From positions 2,542,001-2,606,000 of the forward strand of contig JAKCOZ010000022.1 in NCBI GenBank assembly GCA_022605955.1: a stretch of 64,000 nt of DNA, given 5' to 3'. Below are positions 24,546 through 38,297 of the stretch, one piece after another. The notes under the pieces were generated by a model. That model saw only the letters and a list, made by a program, of their open reading frames with translations. It did not search any database and was not told the DNA's origin. Positions within the stretch are counted from its first letter, which is position 1. Each line of letters starts with the position of its first letter. Position numbers and translations under genes: made by a program. This DNA comes from Rallus limicola (taxonomy: Eukaryota; Chordata; Aves; Gruiformes; Rallidae).

Positions 24546-27500
24546 GGGATAATCCTGAGTAGTACATTTATGAATAGGTACTCATAAATGTTGGTATTTG
24601 ATTTCTTCCAGGCTTGGCTATATGCTGTGTCTTGGTAGCAGTGTCCATGGGAACATGAGCATCCAGGAGCTATTTGGGATGAGGATGCAAGGGAGTTGCT
24701 GTAAGGGATTTGGTTCATACATATCCACAGACACATTAAGCATGCCCTACAGTAAATGGAGAACATTTCAAACAAGTTAGAGTCATATGACAGGGATTAT
24801 CTTCAGCAAAGTCACACTTGGATAATGTTTCTAAGGGTTTCTATCACAGAGAGGACTTCATCTTCCTGGCATTAAAAACAACAAGCTCTTCAACCTTGGG
24901 ATCATGAAGCATGAAAGAATGACAAGAAGAAGATTGTGAGAAAATGCCTGATCACCAGGAAGCAAGCTGAAGACATAAATAAGCACATCTTGGGGACTCA
25001 CAGGTATTTCTGTGGCAATAGCTTCATACATTTCAATGTATCATGTGCAGTTAGAAATGATAACATTAAATCAGGCAGACATGCTACCTAAAAAAATCTT
25101 GCTCCTGAGAAATTTTGTCTAATATTATCCATTTAGGGTGATACATAGCACAGATAACAACAGCAGACAAACAGGATGAAGATCACTACAGTAGTACAGT
25201 CCACTCACTTGGAAGGCATGCACCAAGAGGGAAGTGTGATTTTCTGGCAAGTTTGACTTGTCAGTAAAATCCTGTGACGTAGATGTGAAGATATATGTTT
25301 GCAAAATGATACAAGAGTTAGGAAAGGCTCAGATCTCATTAAGAACGTACCTGTTTGAGGCTTCCCAAAGTATTTCCCAAGACAATAGGGTAACATGGAA
25401 TCCACTCTAAAAGCCAAATGAAAAAAACCCCAAACATCACCTTCTCAGAAGTGTGTGGGTGCTTCTGTTCTCAGTTAAACAGTCAATATAAGAGTAATTA
25501 CCCAGGTACAGCCCTTTCCTTGCTGGCACTGAAACAACCCCTGCCGAGACTCCCCAGGGCTCTGACCTGCATCAGCTCCTCCAGGCAGCCAGCTAGCCAG
25601 CTTGTGCTCCCATGGCTCATAACTCCCAGACCTACCTCTACTCATGTTCTCCTTTCACAGGGGCTTCTGACACATCATCACAACAGAGGAGCCACAGGGG
25701 TCATTGCAGCTTGCAGAGAGCTGGCTGCCCAGGACCACTGCTTCAAGTACCACTGGAACGTTTGCTACCTTAAGACCACTCTGTTGCTGCTTTGACTTAA
25801 ACAATTAATTCACTTAAATAAGGGCATGACTATGTAAATACTTTGCAGCAGGAAAAATATGGTAAAGCACCTTCCCTTCATGCTGTGCTGCTTGGCATTT
25901 TAGAGGAGTCAGTGGTCTTCTGGGGGACAACAAGTGCAAGCTCACACACACACGAGCTTGTGTCAATAGTGCTATGCAGCCTCCAGTAACTTGTCTTGCT
26001 ATGCACAGTGGAGCTGGAGCTATACAAATTACCTAATAGTGCACAGAGAATTTTCCTCAGTAGCGAGTGAAGTCCCTTCACTAACAAAGTACATACTGTG
26101 AGAAAAGTACTACTGAGGCATTCAGATTTTACGCTGGCTGGCCCTTGCATGCCAGCCACTACAGGAAAAGCATATGCAATCCCGATACTTGTTGACTTAC
26201 TGAAATAAGTAGAAGCACAGCATCTTTAACTATATACAATAACCACAAAATACAAAAAACTGGCTTCCCCAATTATCTTGCAGTATTAGATGTATAATTA
26301 TACAGTTCATCTGTGATGCTGGAATGAGGGAGATAAGATTAGAAAATTACAGAAGAGACTGTTTACATTTACGGTTAACAAAATTCAAATAAAAAACAAT
26401 GGAATGGTAAGCTGGTCCTGCAGTCCAAAAGGTTTTTGTCCAAACATTAACATGGCACTAATTTACTCCCAGCCCACCTTCTGCCTCTCTTAGGTGGGCA
26501 ACATCTAAGGACAGACACATGTTCTGCAATATTCAATACAATATTGTGCGTGTTCCCTCCAAGTGGGAAATCCGAGGGATCTGCTGCAATTGTTTATTTG
26601 AATGGCAGAATACTAAATGACTTGTTTCTTCAGAATGCCTTACAGACAATAAACACAATGTTTAGCTTTTTCAAAACAAGTTTTCCAAACATTTTTCCAG
26701 ACTTCTTTATATGGAAGAAGATTATTTATTCCATATTCTTTTTGCAGTCTGCCAGATAAGCATGATGTCTGACAGCAGAAATAGATCCTTTCAGCAATGA
26801 TAAATTTATAATGGCATACAAGAGTTTTGACTGCTTGTGAAGTTCTCTAATTAATTCTCATATAGAGTTCCAATGGCAACAAAATTTATGTTTTGAGATA
26901 AAATGAAGCTCAGAGAAGTTACTGAACACTATGTTCCTTTTTGCAGATCTTGTTTTTAATGTCAGGTATTGTTCATCTCTTTGTTTACTAAAGGGGGAGG
27001 GTATTGTTTTCAGTCTGGTGACACAAACTGGCTTTTACTATTGTAAGGAATAACCCTGAATAAGGCTTACAGCTGCCAAGTGGCTGCAAACATTTTAGTG
27101 TATCCTGAAGTAGCAGCCTAAAGGTTGGCATTAACCCCCATCTGGATCTTGTTTCAGGAAAATCATCTCATGGATTTTCTTTACTGTCCTCTGAAACTAC
27201 CCTGGAAAATATCGTGGCCTTGATTTTGAAGGAAGTAGAGGTCTAGCACAGACTGAGAGTTTGGTATAATTCCTGGTAATACACTCTGTAAATCAAGGCA
27301 ATGAACATTTGGTCATAATAGTTACAGGACGTAAGTGACTGTTGTAGTTTCTTGTAAAATAAAAGATCTCATGCTGCCCTTTGACACAGCTTACTGCAAT
27401 GATTTCAGTTAACACTTGGGCTACACTCGAATTCCAGTTTAAAGTCTTAAAAGTTTCCTAAATAGGTATCTTAAGCATTTAATCTGATCTGTACAAATTG

Positions 27501-29099
27501 AATACCTTCCTTAACTTTCTCCTACAAGCCATGAAAATTGCACAGAAAATGGTGTCCCAATGAAGGAAATCAAGCTAAGATTGACATACAAAAAAGATAT
27601 TAATATCATGCACATTTAGTGGGAATTGTATCCTGCAACGATCAAAGCTATTTTTGGTGCAAAGAGATTAAGAGCTTGACAAGTTTTCAGTGTTCAGTTG
27701 TAAGACAGAAGAAAAGGTTTCATGGCTGCCAGTTCATGAGGGGATACCAAATGCAAAGGCCTGACTGCAATGGCAAACATATCAAAGGTGGTTGCTGTTG
27801 TTGAAAAGGAAATTATCAGACTAGCACATCCCTGCTGAAGTGCTACACTTCTTCTTTGAGCTTTTAGAAGACTGAGAAGTTTCAACACCAGCTCCATGAA
27901 ATTAAAACTTGGAAAACAAATTGTGAACCTAAATGCCACATTTCAGTAAGAATTTGTCTATCTTCCTTTTCAAAGCTTAATCTCTTTCCAGCAAAGTATT
28001 TGGTTTAAAATACGCAATAAAAGTTTAAATTAATTTATCTGTGCACTGTGGCCTGATCCAAACTGCACCAAAGCCGGAGACTTCAACTTTAATGGAGGCA
28101 CTGTTAGATTAGATAGCTCCTCTGCTCTGGCTCCCAGAAACAGCTCTGGGATTTGGTAGCCGGCTTGAAGAATGGCAAACACCTCCCAACACAGGGCAGG
28201 GGGAGGAGGGAAGGTTTGGGGAGAAGGCTGGCAATTTCTTGATCAGTTTGGGGTTTTCCTTTTGATTTCTGAGTGGATTTAAATCTGATCTGGAAGGCTT
28301 TTGGCAGAAACTGGTACAGATAAAACTGGTTGTGGCTGGTACCAGCAACAATCACTGTTGTACTCTTCCCTGGGCTACCAGAGAAAAATAGTGGTAGTTC
28401 AACCCCTGGATACCCATCCAGAGTGCAGCAGTCTGCAGCTAAGCCTCCTTGAACCAGAAATGTATATAAAGTAAGGAAAACTGGTAGGGAGCTGTTCAAA
28501 CCATTTTGAAACCCACATAAAATTTTAGCATCCACAAAGTATAGGGCAAGAATTGTAAATTCAGAAAGTTAAAGAGTGGAAAAGTAAATAGCTGAAGTCT
28601 CAGAAATATTAAGTGACCTCTAATGCTAAATTTAAATATCCACATTCTTCCAAAAAGATTTTGGTTTGGGGTTTTTTTTAAATGCAGCAATTTGATGACT
28701 GAAGCAATGAGCACAAAGATGAAATCCAGCAGAATGCCAGGTTTCACATAAGATGATGATGCAAATATCAAGATAACATCCTTTTTTTACTATTTTATCC
28801 TCTTGCCTGTGCTATTCAGCCTACTTGACCCAACCTACAAAATCTGCCCAAAATACCTGTATACATTTACATAAAAAAAGTTAAGGAAGAGCTAATACAA
28901 GAAAATCAAAATGACCTGCAGGTGGTACAGCTGATTCTCAAACTGCAGCCTGGGGGGTTTTGGCTTGGTTTTTTGGTGGGGTTTTTCTTTTCTTCTGTCA
29001 AAGGCATTGAGGTCACTTCTAAACTTTTTCCACTGCTGTGTGAAAGAACAGCAGAGCTAATAAACTTATATTTCCTATAGGTTTTGCCCTCTATCAAGC
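24546..29099. other. Long non-coding stretch, no gene seen
   Basis: Contains open frames at 25418-25795 plus (125 codons, in a locally GC-richer patch) and 28104-28535 minus (143 codons). Neither shows a recognisable domain, splice context or repeat origin. Otherwise AT-rich sequence. Confidence 0.45.
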
Positions 29100-29111
29100 T
29101 TTTTTTTTTTT
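29100..29111. repeat. Poly(T) tract (T12)
   Basis: Twelve consecutive T; a simple homopolymer with no retrocopy recognised next to it. Confidence 0.8.
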
Positions 29112-30579
29112 GCCATTTTTGCATCACCGTTATCCCAGTTCCTTCTGATTATAAAGTCCTCTAATATTTCCAGTTGTCTCACATTCTTTCCCTATCAACA
29201 ATACTGTCATCTGCTTAACACATCCCCTAACTACAAGACAGGCAACTGCTTCATGTCCTATAGGTCATCCAGGCTATATATGTACACTGACCAGCTGGAC
29301 GAACATGTTTGTTTATTAATCAGCTGGAGAGTGTTACAAGCCAACTAAATATTGCAAACCATTAAAAAAAATATTTAAAAAAAAAATCCTCTCTCAAGAG
29401 GCTGTAATCCTTAGCTAGAAAACAGAGAGAGAGGAGGTAAAGAAAGGTACCTTCAAATGAGGGAGGTAACGGAGAGAGTTGTTGGGTGCCTGATATTGAA
29501 TGAGTGGCATTTACCTCTATCTTTTTCTTAGACAATAAACCCACCACTTCCACATTCACTATTAAACTTCTCATTCAAATAAACAGAAGAAATTGAGATA
29601 TTCAGCATGGAAAAATCCTAGACCCAGCAAAGCCAACTTCACCTGTCAGACTCACTACCCACCTTCAAGGAAGTTGCCTGAAACTGAACCTAAGTAAGTG
29701 TGTGCCCATCTACATGAGTTGCTTGCTGAAGCAACTGTTTTGATAGGGAACACCAGGGTGCTATACTGCACTGCATACAATGTGAGAGCTCTCATCAGAG
29801 CCTGCATGATTGTCATTAGTAATCTTCCTTGGATAGTTAATCTAGAAATCTATTTCTACAAAAATAATAATAAAACTCCAAAGCAATGAGAACTCCCAGG
29901 GAACCAGGTTGTGCCTGACCATGCTTGATGCAGACAGTGAATGAGCAGTTTTAGCAAACAGGCCAAAACAGGATATTTAAGTTGTACTGGGCTTTGTAGC
30001 TCCACTGCAGCTCCCATTCGTATAAGCCTAAATCAGGTCTCCTGGGAAGCACATTTTAGATCCGCTCAGACCATGCCTGAGCAGGGAAGGAGACATTACC
30101 TGTACTGCAGTGGTACTTCGGCATAAGGGATGCACCTCTCACCCAGGCTAGGCATGGCTCCTAAGTACATCTCACATTTCCAGCCTGAGATTCACATGGC
30201 ATTGGATAATAAGCACTCCATGGGGCTTTCTTAAACACCTGCACTCTGCTGAAGTTGTACCTCACATGTGCACAGTGAGGACATTAACACCTTCTCACTG
30301 CAAATGGGACACAGCGTTTTATAAATCCGTTCAAGACCAATTCACCAGTGGTGGTTAAGATAGAACATGTCTGAGACTACCAAACCTAACTCCTAGCCAC
30401 AGAACTCTCCCACTGGTGGCAGCACATCCTTTGGAAGTACTTCAGGCTTGTCCTTCATTTCCTTGTGCTGCAGAGGTAGAACATTGCTCACATTTCTTGC
30501 AGGGTACATTGAGATCTCTAAATTGAAAACATTTTACAGGTGAGAACTGCATTATGCACACACATGCCTTTACCGGCCA
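29112..30579. other. Non-coding DNA, no gene seen
   Basis: AT-rich with A-runs near 29365-29390. CACCAGTGG near 30342 and CCACTGGTG near 30410 are 9-base complements about 60 bases apart, probably chance. No gene signal. Confidence 0.5.
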
Positions 30580-30830
30580 TTGCTCATTTAAAATGAAATG
30601 CATTTGCTGTTAACCAGCTTTCTTTAAATTGACATTGTCCCATTAGTTTTCCTGCCTGCTGAAGACTCATCAGCAGTGTTTATAATGCAGGTGCAATTTG
30701 AAGGATTTGTCTCGTCTGGTTAAGTTGCTTGGAAAATGGGAGCAGAGGAGATGAGACTAATTGAATGGTTATAATGGGGGGAATGGGGTTTGCTTTTCAA
30801 TGCAGGAGACATAACAGGCAATTGTTGCAA
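30580..30830. promoter_or_regulatory. Possible conserved non-coding regulatory block
   Basis: A complex-sequence block free of simple repeats carries several binding-site-like words close together: CAGGTG (E-box), ACATTGTCCC and CAATTGTT (SOX-like), TTATAATG and ACTAATTGAATGG (homeodomain-like). There is no open frame of note. The call rests on motif density alone and needs cross-species alignment. Confidence 0.22.
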
Positions 30831-31019
30831 TGAAAAAAAGCAACAGACAAAAATAGTATAACTATTTCAAACACTGCTTTCCCTAACAAAGCAGTTACAA
30901 CACCAAATTGTAAAATATAAGCTCACATTAGTCCTTCTTACAACTCCTAATACTTTTTTCTATGACAAGAATGTCAAAAATACAGTCCATGAGCTAGACT
31001 GATCCTTCCAAGTCCTTTA

Positions 31020-31053
31020 ATCTGGCCTGCACTGTAATCCGGATCTGGCCTGC
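31020..31053. repeat. 23-bp unit repeated 1.5 times
   Basis: ATCTGGCCTGC occurs at 31020-31030 and again at 31043-31053, so a 23-base unit is followed by a partial second copy. The 'aatccgg...ctggcctgc' wording loosely recalls terminal regions of some hAT-type DNA transposons, but I see no terminal inverted repeats or 8-bp target duplication and do not call one. Confidence 0.6.
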
Positions 31054-31290
31054 CAGTCAGCTCCAAGGTCTCCACACTTGTGTGACTTCACCAAGTGTAA
31101 CACAAGCAGGGGGAGGATTGGGGTGTGTGAAGCGGGTGAGTACGTGCAGGAGCAGCACACAAAGCACCATGCATCAGCTCTGTGAAACTTGAAGGGCTTC
31201 CCCAGTTTCCTGGGGAGGAGTAGGGGGCAGCTTGCCTGTGTTACATCACAGCCCAGACATGGAACAACTGACTTGCAAAGCATTAGGAAA
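31054..31290. other. GC-richer patch, no gene recognised
   Basis: The patch contains CpG-bearing words (GAAGCGGGTGAGTACGTG) and minus-strand open frame 31017-31283 (88 codons). GCGG followed by GTGAGTAC near 31132 looks like a 5' splice site on the plus strand, but no matching acceptor with an open frame was found. No domain recognised. Confidence 0.35.
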
Positions 31291-34200
31291 AAAGCAACAA
31301 AAATTCTTTACCAAAACTCTTCACTTGATACAGATTTCATAGCTCCTGATTAAGTCCAGTGCTGCATGACAAGCACGCGCCAGCAAAAGCTGTGCTATGC
31401 AATAACATAATCACTGCAGGAATAAGCATTTCCACCCTTGGAAGGGTGTCACTACACAATGTTAATTGCCACTAGTACTTCTCTAAATTAGCAGGCTATT
31501 AATAGATTGCTGCTGTAGATAGTTATACTGGAAAAAATTTGAAAGGGATCCTTGTACCTACCAGCTATTTAAAGTGTCAGCATTCCCACTTCAGACACCT
31601 AAATTTGTGATTTCTCACGTGGTCTCAGCAAATCTAAGACCATGGTGCTGCCTTACGGGCAGGCCAGTCCTCTCTCTACCACCGAGGAGGAACCTGCAGA
31701 GCATCACCTCTTCCCTTGCCCACGGGAGCAACCACTGGAAACAAAACCAAAGTTGGGGTTTTATTTTCAGCCAGGTCATTGAACTACCCTGATCCACTTC
31801 AGAATAATCCAGTCACTGAAGAAACTCGGATGAATGAATAGGAGTAATGGCCAGTGCAGATCTGTACCAGACTGTCCCTTCCACAGTAACATAGATTTAG
31901 ACCCACGTAAGCTGACTGGTGAATCCTGCTTCAAGTCAGAAGCTAACATGGAACCAGGCACCTATCTCTCCCTAAGGTAACAAAACACTGATGGAAACTG
32001 AGCTCAAACCATCAGTCCTTACAGGTCGAGGTTTAGCATGCATGTCTGAAACACAACAGAAAGTTTCTGGATCTAGCAATACCATGTTTCTACTTCCCCA
32101 AGTATTTAGACAACATTAGTCAACCTTTCCTCTCCTCTCTCATTTAGAGGACGTAAAGCTAGGATTGAAAATAAGACAGAAGTAAGTGAAGTCATCTGAC
32201 TTTATAAGCCCTTGATTTCATAAAATATGTCAGACAGAGAGTGGGTTATAACTAATAATAGGTCTTTTTTTTTTTCCCCCAAGAGGTCTCAGGAGACGTC
32301 ATTTGGAGGTGGTTAAAAGAAATAAAATAGGTTGTATCTCCATGGGCAAAGTAAGAAAAGTAGGTTTTTATGTGGGGGTGCTGCAAAAAGAACAAAGGCA
32401 GAATATCTGCTGAATCACCACAGTCTATCCACTACATTCAAACAGCTCTAATTCTCCCGAATTTGCAGTACCCAGCAATCAAGTGATAGTGCTACTGAGA
32501 GGAATTTTAACCAGCACTATAGCAATCAAACAAAAGCAACTCTATTGCAAACTAGCTGTTCTAAATGACATGTACTGTTACCATTCAGACCCAAATAAAT
32601 TTGTTGGCATGCAATAATAATGATGACATACATCTGCTGAAAGTCAACACAGTGGCCTTTCTACTGATGGAGTCAAATGATTAATTCCGTGATAATCACT
32701 GTGGGGAGTCACTTGAGAGATATATCAATCAAGAGAAAGTTCCTTTGTCAGCATTTTAAAGTAGATAGAAAGTGAATACAAATAATGACTGCAAGTCAGG
32801 AAAAGAACTATGTTGGGGAAAGGAGAAAACAGGAATGAGAGATTTGCCATTACTTAAAAGTAGGTAATGCTTTAGATCTTGGCCATGCAATTGTCTCTGC
32901 AAAGCAGCACAGGATCTCACAAGTTTCCACTCTGAGAAACTTTACAATCAGTACAAAACCCAAGAGTGACAAAGCATCCAGTTATTTGGTTAACCTGCAG
33001 GTTTGGGAGTGTTTGTATTACAGTATTTAAAGAAATGTTTCATCTCCATTTGACTGTAGAATGAGATGCATCAAGGAATTTTAAATTATTTTTTTAAGAG
33101 CATGATACAGCTGATTAACCACATGAGTTTCTCCTCCTCATAAAGAAGAGAAGGTGAAAGCTTTGCATGGACCATGAACAAGCACCCATACAGAAAAAAT
33201 TCTCATTTTTGAAAATAATCACTGCTAATTCCTTGCACCTAGTAAAGGTCTTGCAAGGTGCCAGCTGGCTCTAATTTCCCTTGACTTCAGGGTGGATGGG
33301 TTTCTGCTCAGCACATCACAAAGTTTAATACTTTAATTGCTGCTTAAAGTAATCATACAGGAGATTCTCATTCTTAGGAATTACCAGATTTACCTATGTA
33401 AGGGTGTCTGGTTTTGGCCTGCCTGCCCCCACTTCAACAGAAGATTCACCTTTAACTCTACTTTCCTGGCTGTCACCGCTACCCATGTTAATTCAATGAA
33501 ATGTAATATGAGAAATTTGGCTTTAATGAGCACACACATTGGGAGGAGCAATTCCCTGTGTGCCCAGTGCTGCAATAAAGAATATCTGATTAATAGACAC
33601 CAAGGCTACTGAATTTTGATTCTGGCTTTCCAAGGCATCAGTATCCAGCCACATCCATGCAGACCACACAGCCATTATCACTTGCATTGTCCACCCTGGA
33701 ATCAGACGAGACATACAGGCCACACTGAGGCTAAGTTGGATTATAACAGCAAGAAGTTCAGCCTAGTCTTTATAAGGATGTTCAGGACTTAAATGCAGAT
33801 TCATTCTTCCAGCCTGAAACATCTGAGCAGAATACCTAATTTAGGAGAATAGTCATTTTATACTCCCTCAATAGTAAATGCAGATAGGCAGACACCTCCA
33901 GAAAATTAGCAGATTGGAGACTGAGTCATACTCTGGGGGTGTTTGTCTCTCCAGTGACAAAAAGGAAACCAAGGGTTTCACTCCTAACTGGCACAACAGT
34001 GACTACCTGAGCGATAGCTCCAGTAAGACAGGACAGGCGTAGGTTGCGATGCTCAGGGTCGAGATGAACTTGCTCCACTGCTGGCAGGGGCTCAGCTATG
34101 TTCCCCTGATTTAGCTGCTGTTGGTATGTGAGCTATCAGCATCAGCCTGTCTCAGTTGTGTCTGCAATCGGGGTGCCAACTGGGGGATGCTTTCTTAGAG

Positions 34201-35799
34201 ACACAAATGCCGTAAAGAGCTACATCTTTATTATGTCCCTGTGTTGGGGTTTCAGACACAACTATTAAGCAGACTGCAAAACAAGGAAATTACTGCGTGA
34301 GAAGTTCTTAACTGCTATTTCCTACCTTCAGCAACACTTGCATTTGTTTTCTTAGTATTTAAGTTGCCCACTTTATAGAGTTTTGCAAAAATTATTGTAC
34401 GTGGGAAATGAGGTAGCTATGAGCAAGCAGTAAGGAAACACAACTTTATCTTAAGGTACCAAGTTGACCGAAACTGGCTTTTACCGTTCTGTTGCGTTTA
34501 TGAAAAATAAGTTGAATTCTGCTTTTCAGTTCTCCATAGGGAAGTTTCCACCAGGCCCAGCTAAAACCTCAGAAACACCTGAAACATCTACTCACATTTT
34601 CCACCCAACACACTGCAGAGGGATCCTTACATCATGGTTTCTCTGGGTTTCAATAATGGTAAGGCTGCAGTATTCACTTGTCCTCTTTCCAATTTGTAGT
34701 TGTTGAATACACAAAATTTCTTTTTATGTTACTACAGCAGGTCATTCCCAACACGTTCCTCCTATCACACCTAGATATCACACACAAGAAGAATTTTTAG
34801 TGACTATAAGTTGTGTTGGTAACATGCTACTGATTTTAATAGAGTCAGAAGTTCCCTGCTGCATGCTACACTTTACAAAATAGCAGCAAAAAATTGAGGC
34901 AACAACCAGATCGCCAAGTCAAGCACGCTATTCATATTATACATCCCTATCCCAGCTCAACCAGGACAGGTTTTTTATACTTTCATAGACCTTAGCTCAA
35001 AAGAATAACAACCCCCCTAGGAGAATAAAATTGGTTCTCTTCCTAACTGTCTTCAGTACCGAAGGCAGTATTTTCTTTTCTGGAAAGGAAAAATCAGATA
35101 ATATCGAGTTTGGTGTCTCCTGCACTTTTCCCACCTTCTCTCCCATCCATTGTCCAGATGTGTGTGAGCATGTCCAGTAGCCTGTGTTCGTCAGGTAGGG
35201 ATGTGCACACAGCAGTGTTTTCATAACCATTTGAACAAAAATCCTCTTATACAACTGGAAACTTGCCACAGAAGAAAAAAAAATCCCCTTTTTACAGAAG
35301 ATCCTGCTTCTTGTTTAAGCGAGTTAAACAGTCATGCAAGTGGTGCAAGTATAGATCACACAGAATTAATAATACATCACAAATAATTGGTGATGCAGTA
35401 CAACAGTAGCAGAAGTCCAGGGGGATGTAAAGTTCTGCTAACAAAGCAATACACTTTGTGATTCAGCAAGAAAGGATTAATGACTTCAAGCCTGAAATAG
35501 AAATGTGGTCAGCTGGCACTGAGCTTGATCCTCCTTTCTGTATAATGCCAAGTGTTCTATAAATGCATAAAATCTTCAGTAGTGTAAAAAACTTTGCTGT
35601 GCCATTCAGCAGAGAAACCAAAGTTTAAAACTTTTGTGAAAATCACCGAAAATTTATCACATGATTTTGCAGGTAGATTTCTAGCCAGTGCCAGATTGCC
35701 AATCACAGAAAGAGCCTCCTCTAACTCAAGATATTTGTAAGAGATCGTGGCTGTAAAGCGAATGGAAAAGAGAGACACTTATTTGCCCTGTACATTGGA
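31291..35799. other. Long non-coding stretch, no gene seen
   Basis: AT-rich DNA with an 11-T tract at 32265-32275. A GC- and CpG-richer patch at about 34010-34180 contains no open frame or splice pair that stands out. Longest open frames are near 90 codons. Confidence 0.5.
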
Positions 35800-36110
35800 A
35801 CATGGCCCCTTGCTGAGGCTTTTACATATTACAACAATGCAAGTAATAAATAACAATAATAGACCCAGCTTGATATAAATAAACTCTATTTTCCTAGATT
35901 TTGTTTTTCAGTAACTATTTGAAGTGTTACAACAACAACCTTTATGTACGCATTTGCAGTTTTGGAACATTCATAACTATGTGACTATATTAAACACTAT
36001 TTTTCATTTGGTATTTCCAGATGATGTATAATACATTTGCAGCATCGTTTAGTAAATAAATTCATTATGCTTTTCATTAAACTGTACTAAGGGGAAAAGG
36101 AAACCTTTCT
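35800..36110. promoter_or_regulatory. Possible conserved non-coding AT-rich block
   Basis: Clustered AATAAATAACAATAATA, GATATAAATAAAC and related words resemble HOX/FOX/SOX-type site clusters. Composition alone could produce this; there is no coding potential and no repeat family. Confidence 0.15.
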
Positions 36111-37779
36111 CTATTATTGATTCTCATGGGCAGTCTAGCATGAAATTTTTGATGTAGTTTTTTTGAGGATTAAAAAGTTGAGCATAAAAATGTATTATTG
36201 ATTGTGCACTGCAAAGTACAGTATACTGCTCATCCAACTCATATATTATTGATTAAAACACTCAACAGTTCTAACCTTTCACTCAGTCGCTCCAAGGTAA
36301 TTTTTTTACAGATCGTACTTCCCAGTAAGTTTGGAAAACTCATGGAGCAGCTACTGGAGTGGTGTAAAATGTTTTCTTCATAATCTTTGAGTCCATACAT
36401 TCAAAAAACAGACTAGTTGGAGCAGAAAGACACCTTGCATCTCATGTGCAGGTTATGTGAAAGATGTAGCTGATGGAGCATCCAATCCATTTTAGCCAGC
36501 AGAAACTTGGTAACTAGTTAGGCACACAGCTGTCCAACATGGTTCTGCAAATACCAGTCTGGATGTTAAATATGGAAGGAAAACTTGTCTGACTTTGCCA
36601 CTGCAATGTCTGGAACAAAAGATGAAAGAAAACAGGATTTATGACTCGGGATGCATCTCTGGGTTCATCATCTGGATGGCTTTTCCCAAAGTCTGGAGTG
36701 TGTTACACACTACCAGTTTGTCAGAGCTGAAATTGGAAGTGTGATCCTCACAAATGAGGCCAGATCCTGCAGCTGTTTCCATGTTGCTGGATTCTTATAC
36801 CTTACAGATTTGTTTTCTGAGCCTGTACACTGCATTTATCTCATTTACAGAAGCATTTAAAATAAAGTATGTGTATTGATTACATTTGGCACACAGAGAT
36901 GAAATACCAGATGATGAAATTTAAAACAAAGTTGCAACAGAAAATTCCTTCCTAAACTGGTTTGAGGCTTAGAAGAGGAAGTGGACAGGAACATTAGCTT
37001 TCTGTTCTGTGATCTGTAAGAAGAAAAAGCATCTTCTAGCAATAGAAAAATCAGTGGAAACATATTTCTCAAAAACTCCTTTCTACAATGATTAGCTCCT
37101 TACTCATAGACATTCTATTGGAATATTCTAGTCCTCTGTCATATTAAAAAAACCCCTAGCCCTACATAAGGACAGAAGTGACAAAAATAACATCACCAGG
37201 GTAATGGCTACTAGATGGATTTCGCACAATGATTAATACAATGAAGAAACCTGAACATTGCAGGACTGATGAAGCCATCTCTTTCTTGAGTGTTGACATT
37301 CACAAATGAATGATGTGAGCATTTTAAAATAAACTGAAAACTATTATTTTAAATTCATTGGCCCTAGCAAGAACTCAAAGACATGTCTAGCACAGAAACC
37401 AAGCTAGAAATCCGTAAAATGCACCTTCAGGAATATCTCTTGTCTACATTTGACTTTTATGTTGGGGGAAAAATACCAAGATGAAAAACCAGGAAACACC
37501 CCACAATTTCCAAAGTACCAGGCCAGCACCACAAATCACATCCCCACAGACTCGCCAGTGGGGCTTGACTTGCTCAGATGGCTTTGCCAATCAGAAGAGA
37601 TTACTCAGATGCAGGGCCAAATAGCAAACTACTTTGCAGACATAGTAGAAAGTTAAATTAGAAAATTAATTGAGGTTAATTTCCTCCATGTTCTGGCTGC
37701 AGAACTACCACAATGAATCACACACCTAGTAATGCTTTTGGAGTGCTCTAGCATCCAGCAATCATTCCTCTCCTCTTCA
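36111..37779. other. Non-coding DNA, no gene seen
   Basis: AT-rich sequence leading into the CR1 element; only short open frames, no splice pairs noticed. Confidence 0.5.
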
Positions 37780-38297
37780 CACCAGTGAGGCACATCTGGA
37801 GTACTGGGCCCAGTCCTGGGTTTCCCTGTATGACAGAGGTGTTCACATACCTGAGAGAGTCCAGCAAAGGGCCAGTAAAGTAATTAAGGTGGTGCAGCAC
37901 CTCTCATATGAGGAAAACCTGAGAGAGCTGGGGCTGCTCAGCCTGGAGAAGAGAAGGGTCAGGAACATCTTGTTATTGTGCACAAACAGCTGCTGGAAGA
38001 GTGTAAAGATGGCTGAACCAGACTCTGCTTGGTGGTGCCCACTGAGAGGACAAGAAGTAATGGGCACAAAATAAATCACAAGATGTTCTGTTCAAATGTG
38101 AGAGAAAAAAATAATCATTTCCCTGGGCAGGTTATCAGACACTGTAATGGCTTACCCAGAGAGGTTGTGGAGTCTCCATCCATGGGGATACTCAAAACCT
38201 GACTGGACCTTGCTCTGAGCAGCCCACTCTAGCCATCTCTAGACAATCTACCAAGATCCTTTCCAGCCTTGAAGATTTTTTTATCCTGTGATTTTAC
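37780..38297 (+). mobile_element. CR1 LINE fragment, 3' half (about 520 bp)
   Basis: This is the clearest mobile-element remnant in the window. The left part retains the C-terminal end of the CR1 reverse-transcriptase polyprotein in pieces: QHLSYEENLRELGLLSLEKR is readable at about 37893-37952. After that the frame is broken by small indels. The downstream part contains ACCCAGAGAGGTTGTGGAGT, CCATGGGGATACTCAAAACC, TCCTTTCCAGCCTTGAAG and a decayed tail (TATCCTGTGATTTTA), the canonical order of a CR1 3' end. It is 5'-truncated and has multiple stops, so it cannot move. Divergence appears moderate, so it is probably younger than the copies at 12.9 and 24.4 kb. CR1 reverse-transcribes from its short tail and lacks a poly(A), as seen here. 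Confidence 0.92.

Noticed and set aside
28104..28535. 143-codon open frame on the minus strand
   Set aside because: No recognisable domain, overlapping frames, no splice or promoter context; length is within what chance gives over 64 kb on six frames.
31000..31290. hAT-type DNA transposon
   Set aside because: The 'ctggcctgc' wording is suggestive, but no terminal inverted repeats or target-site duplication could be found.
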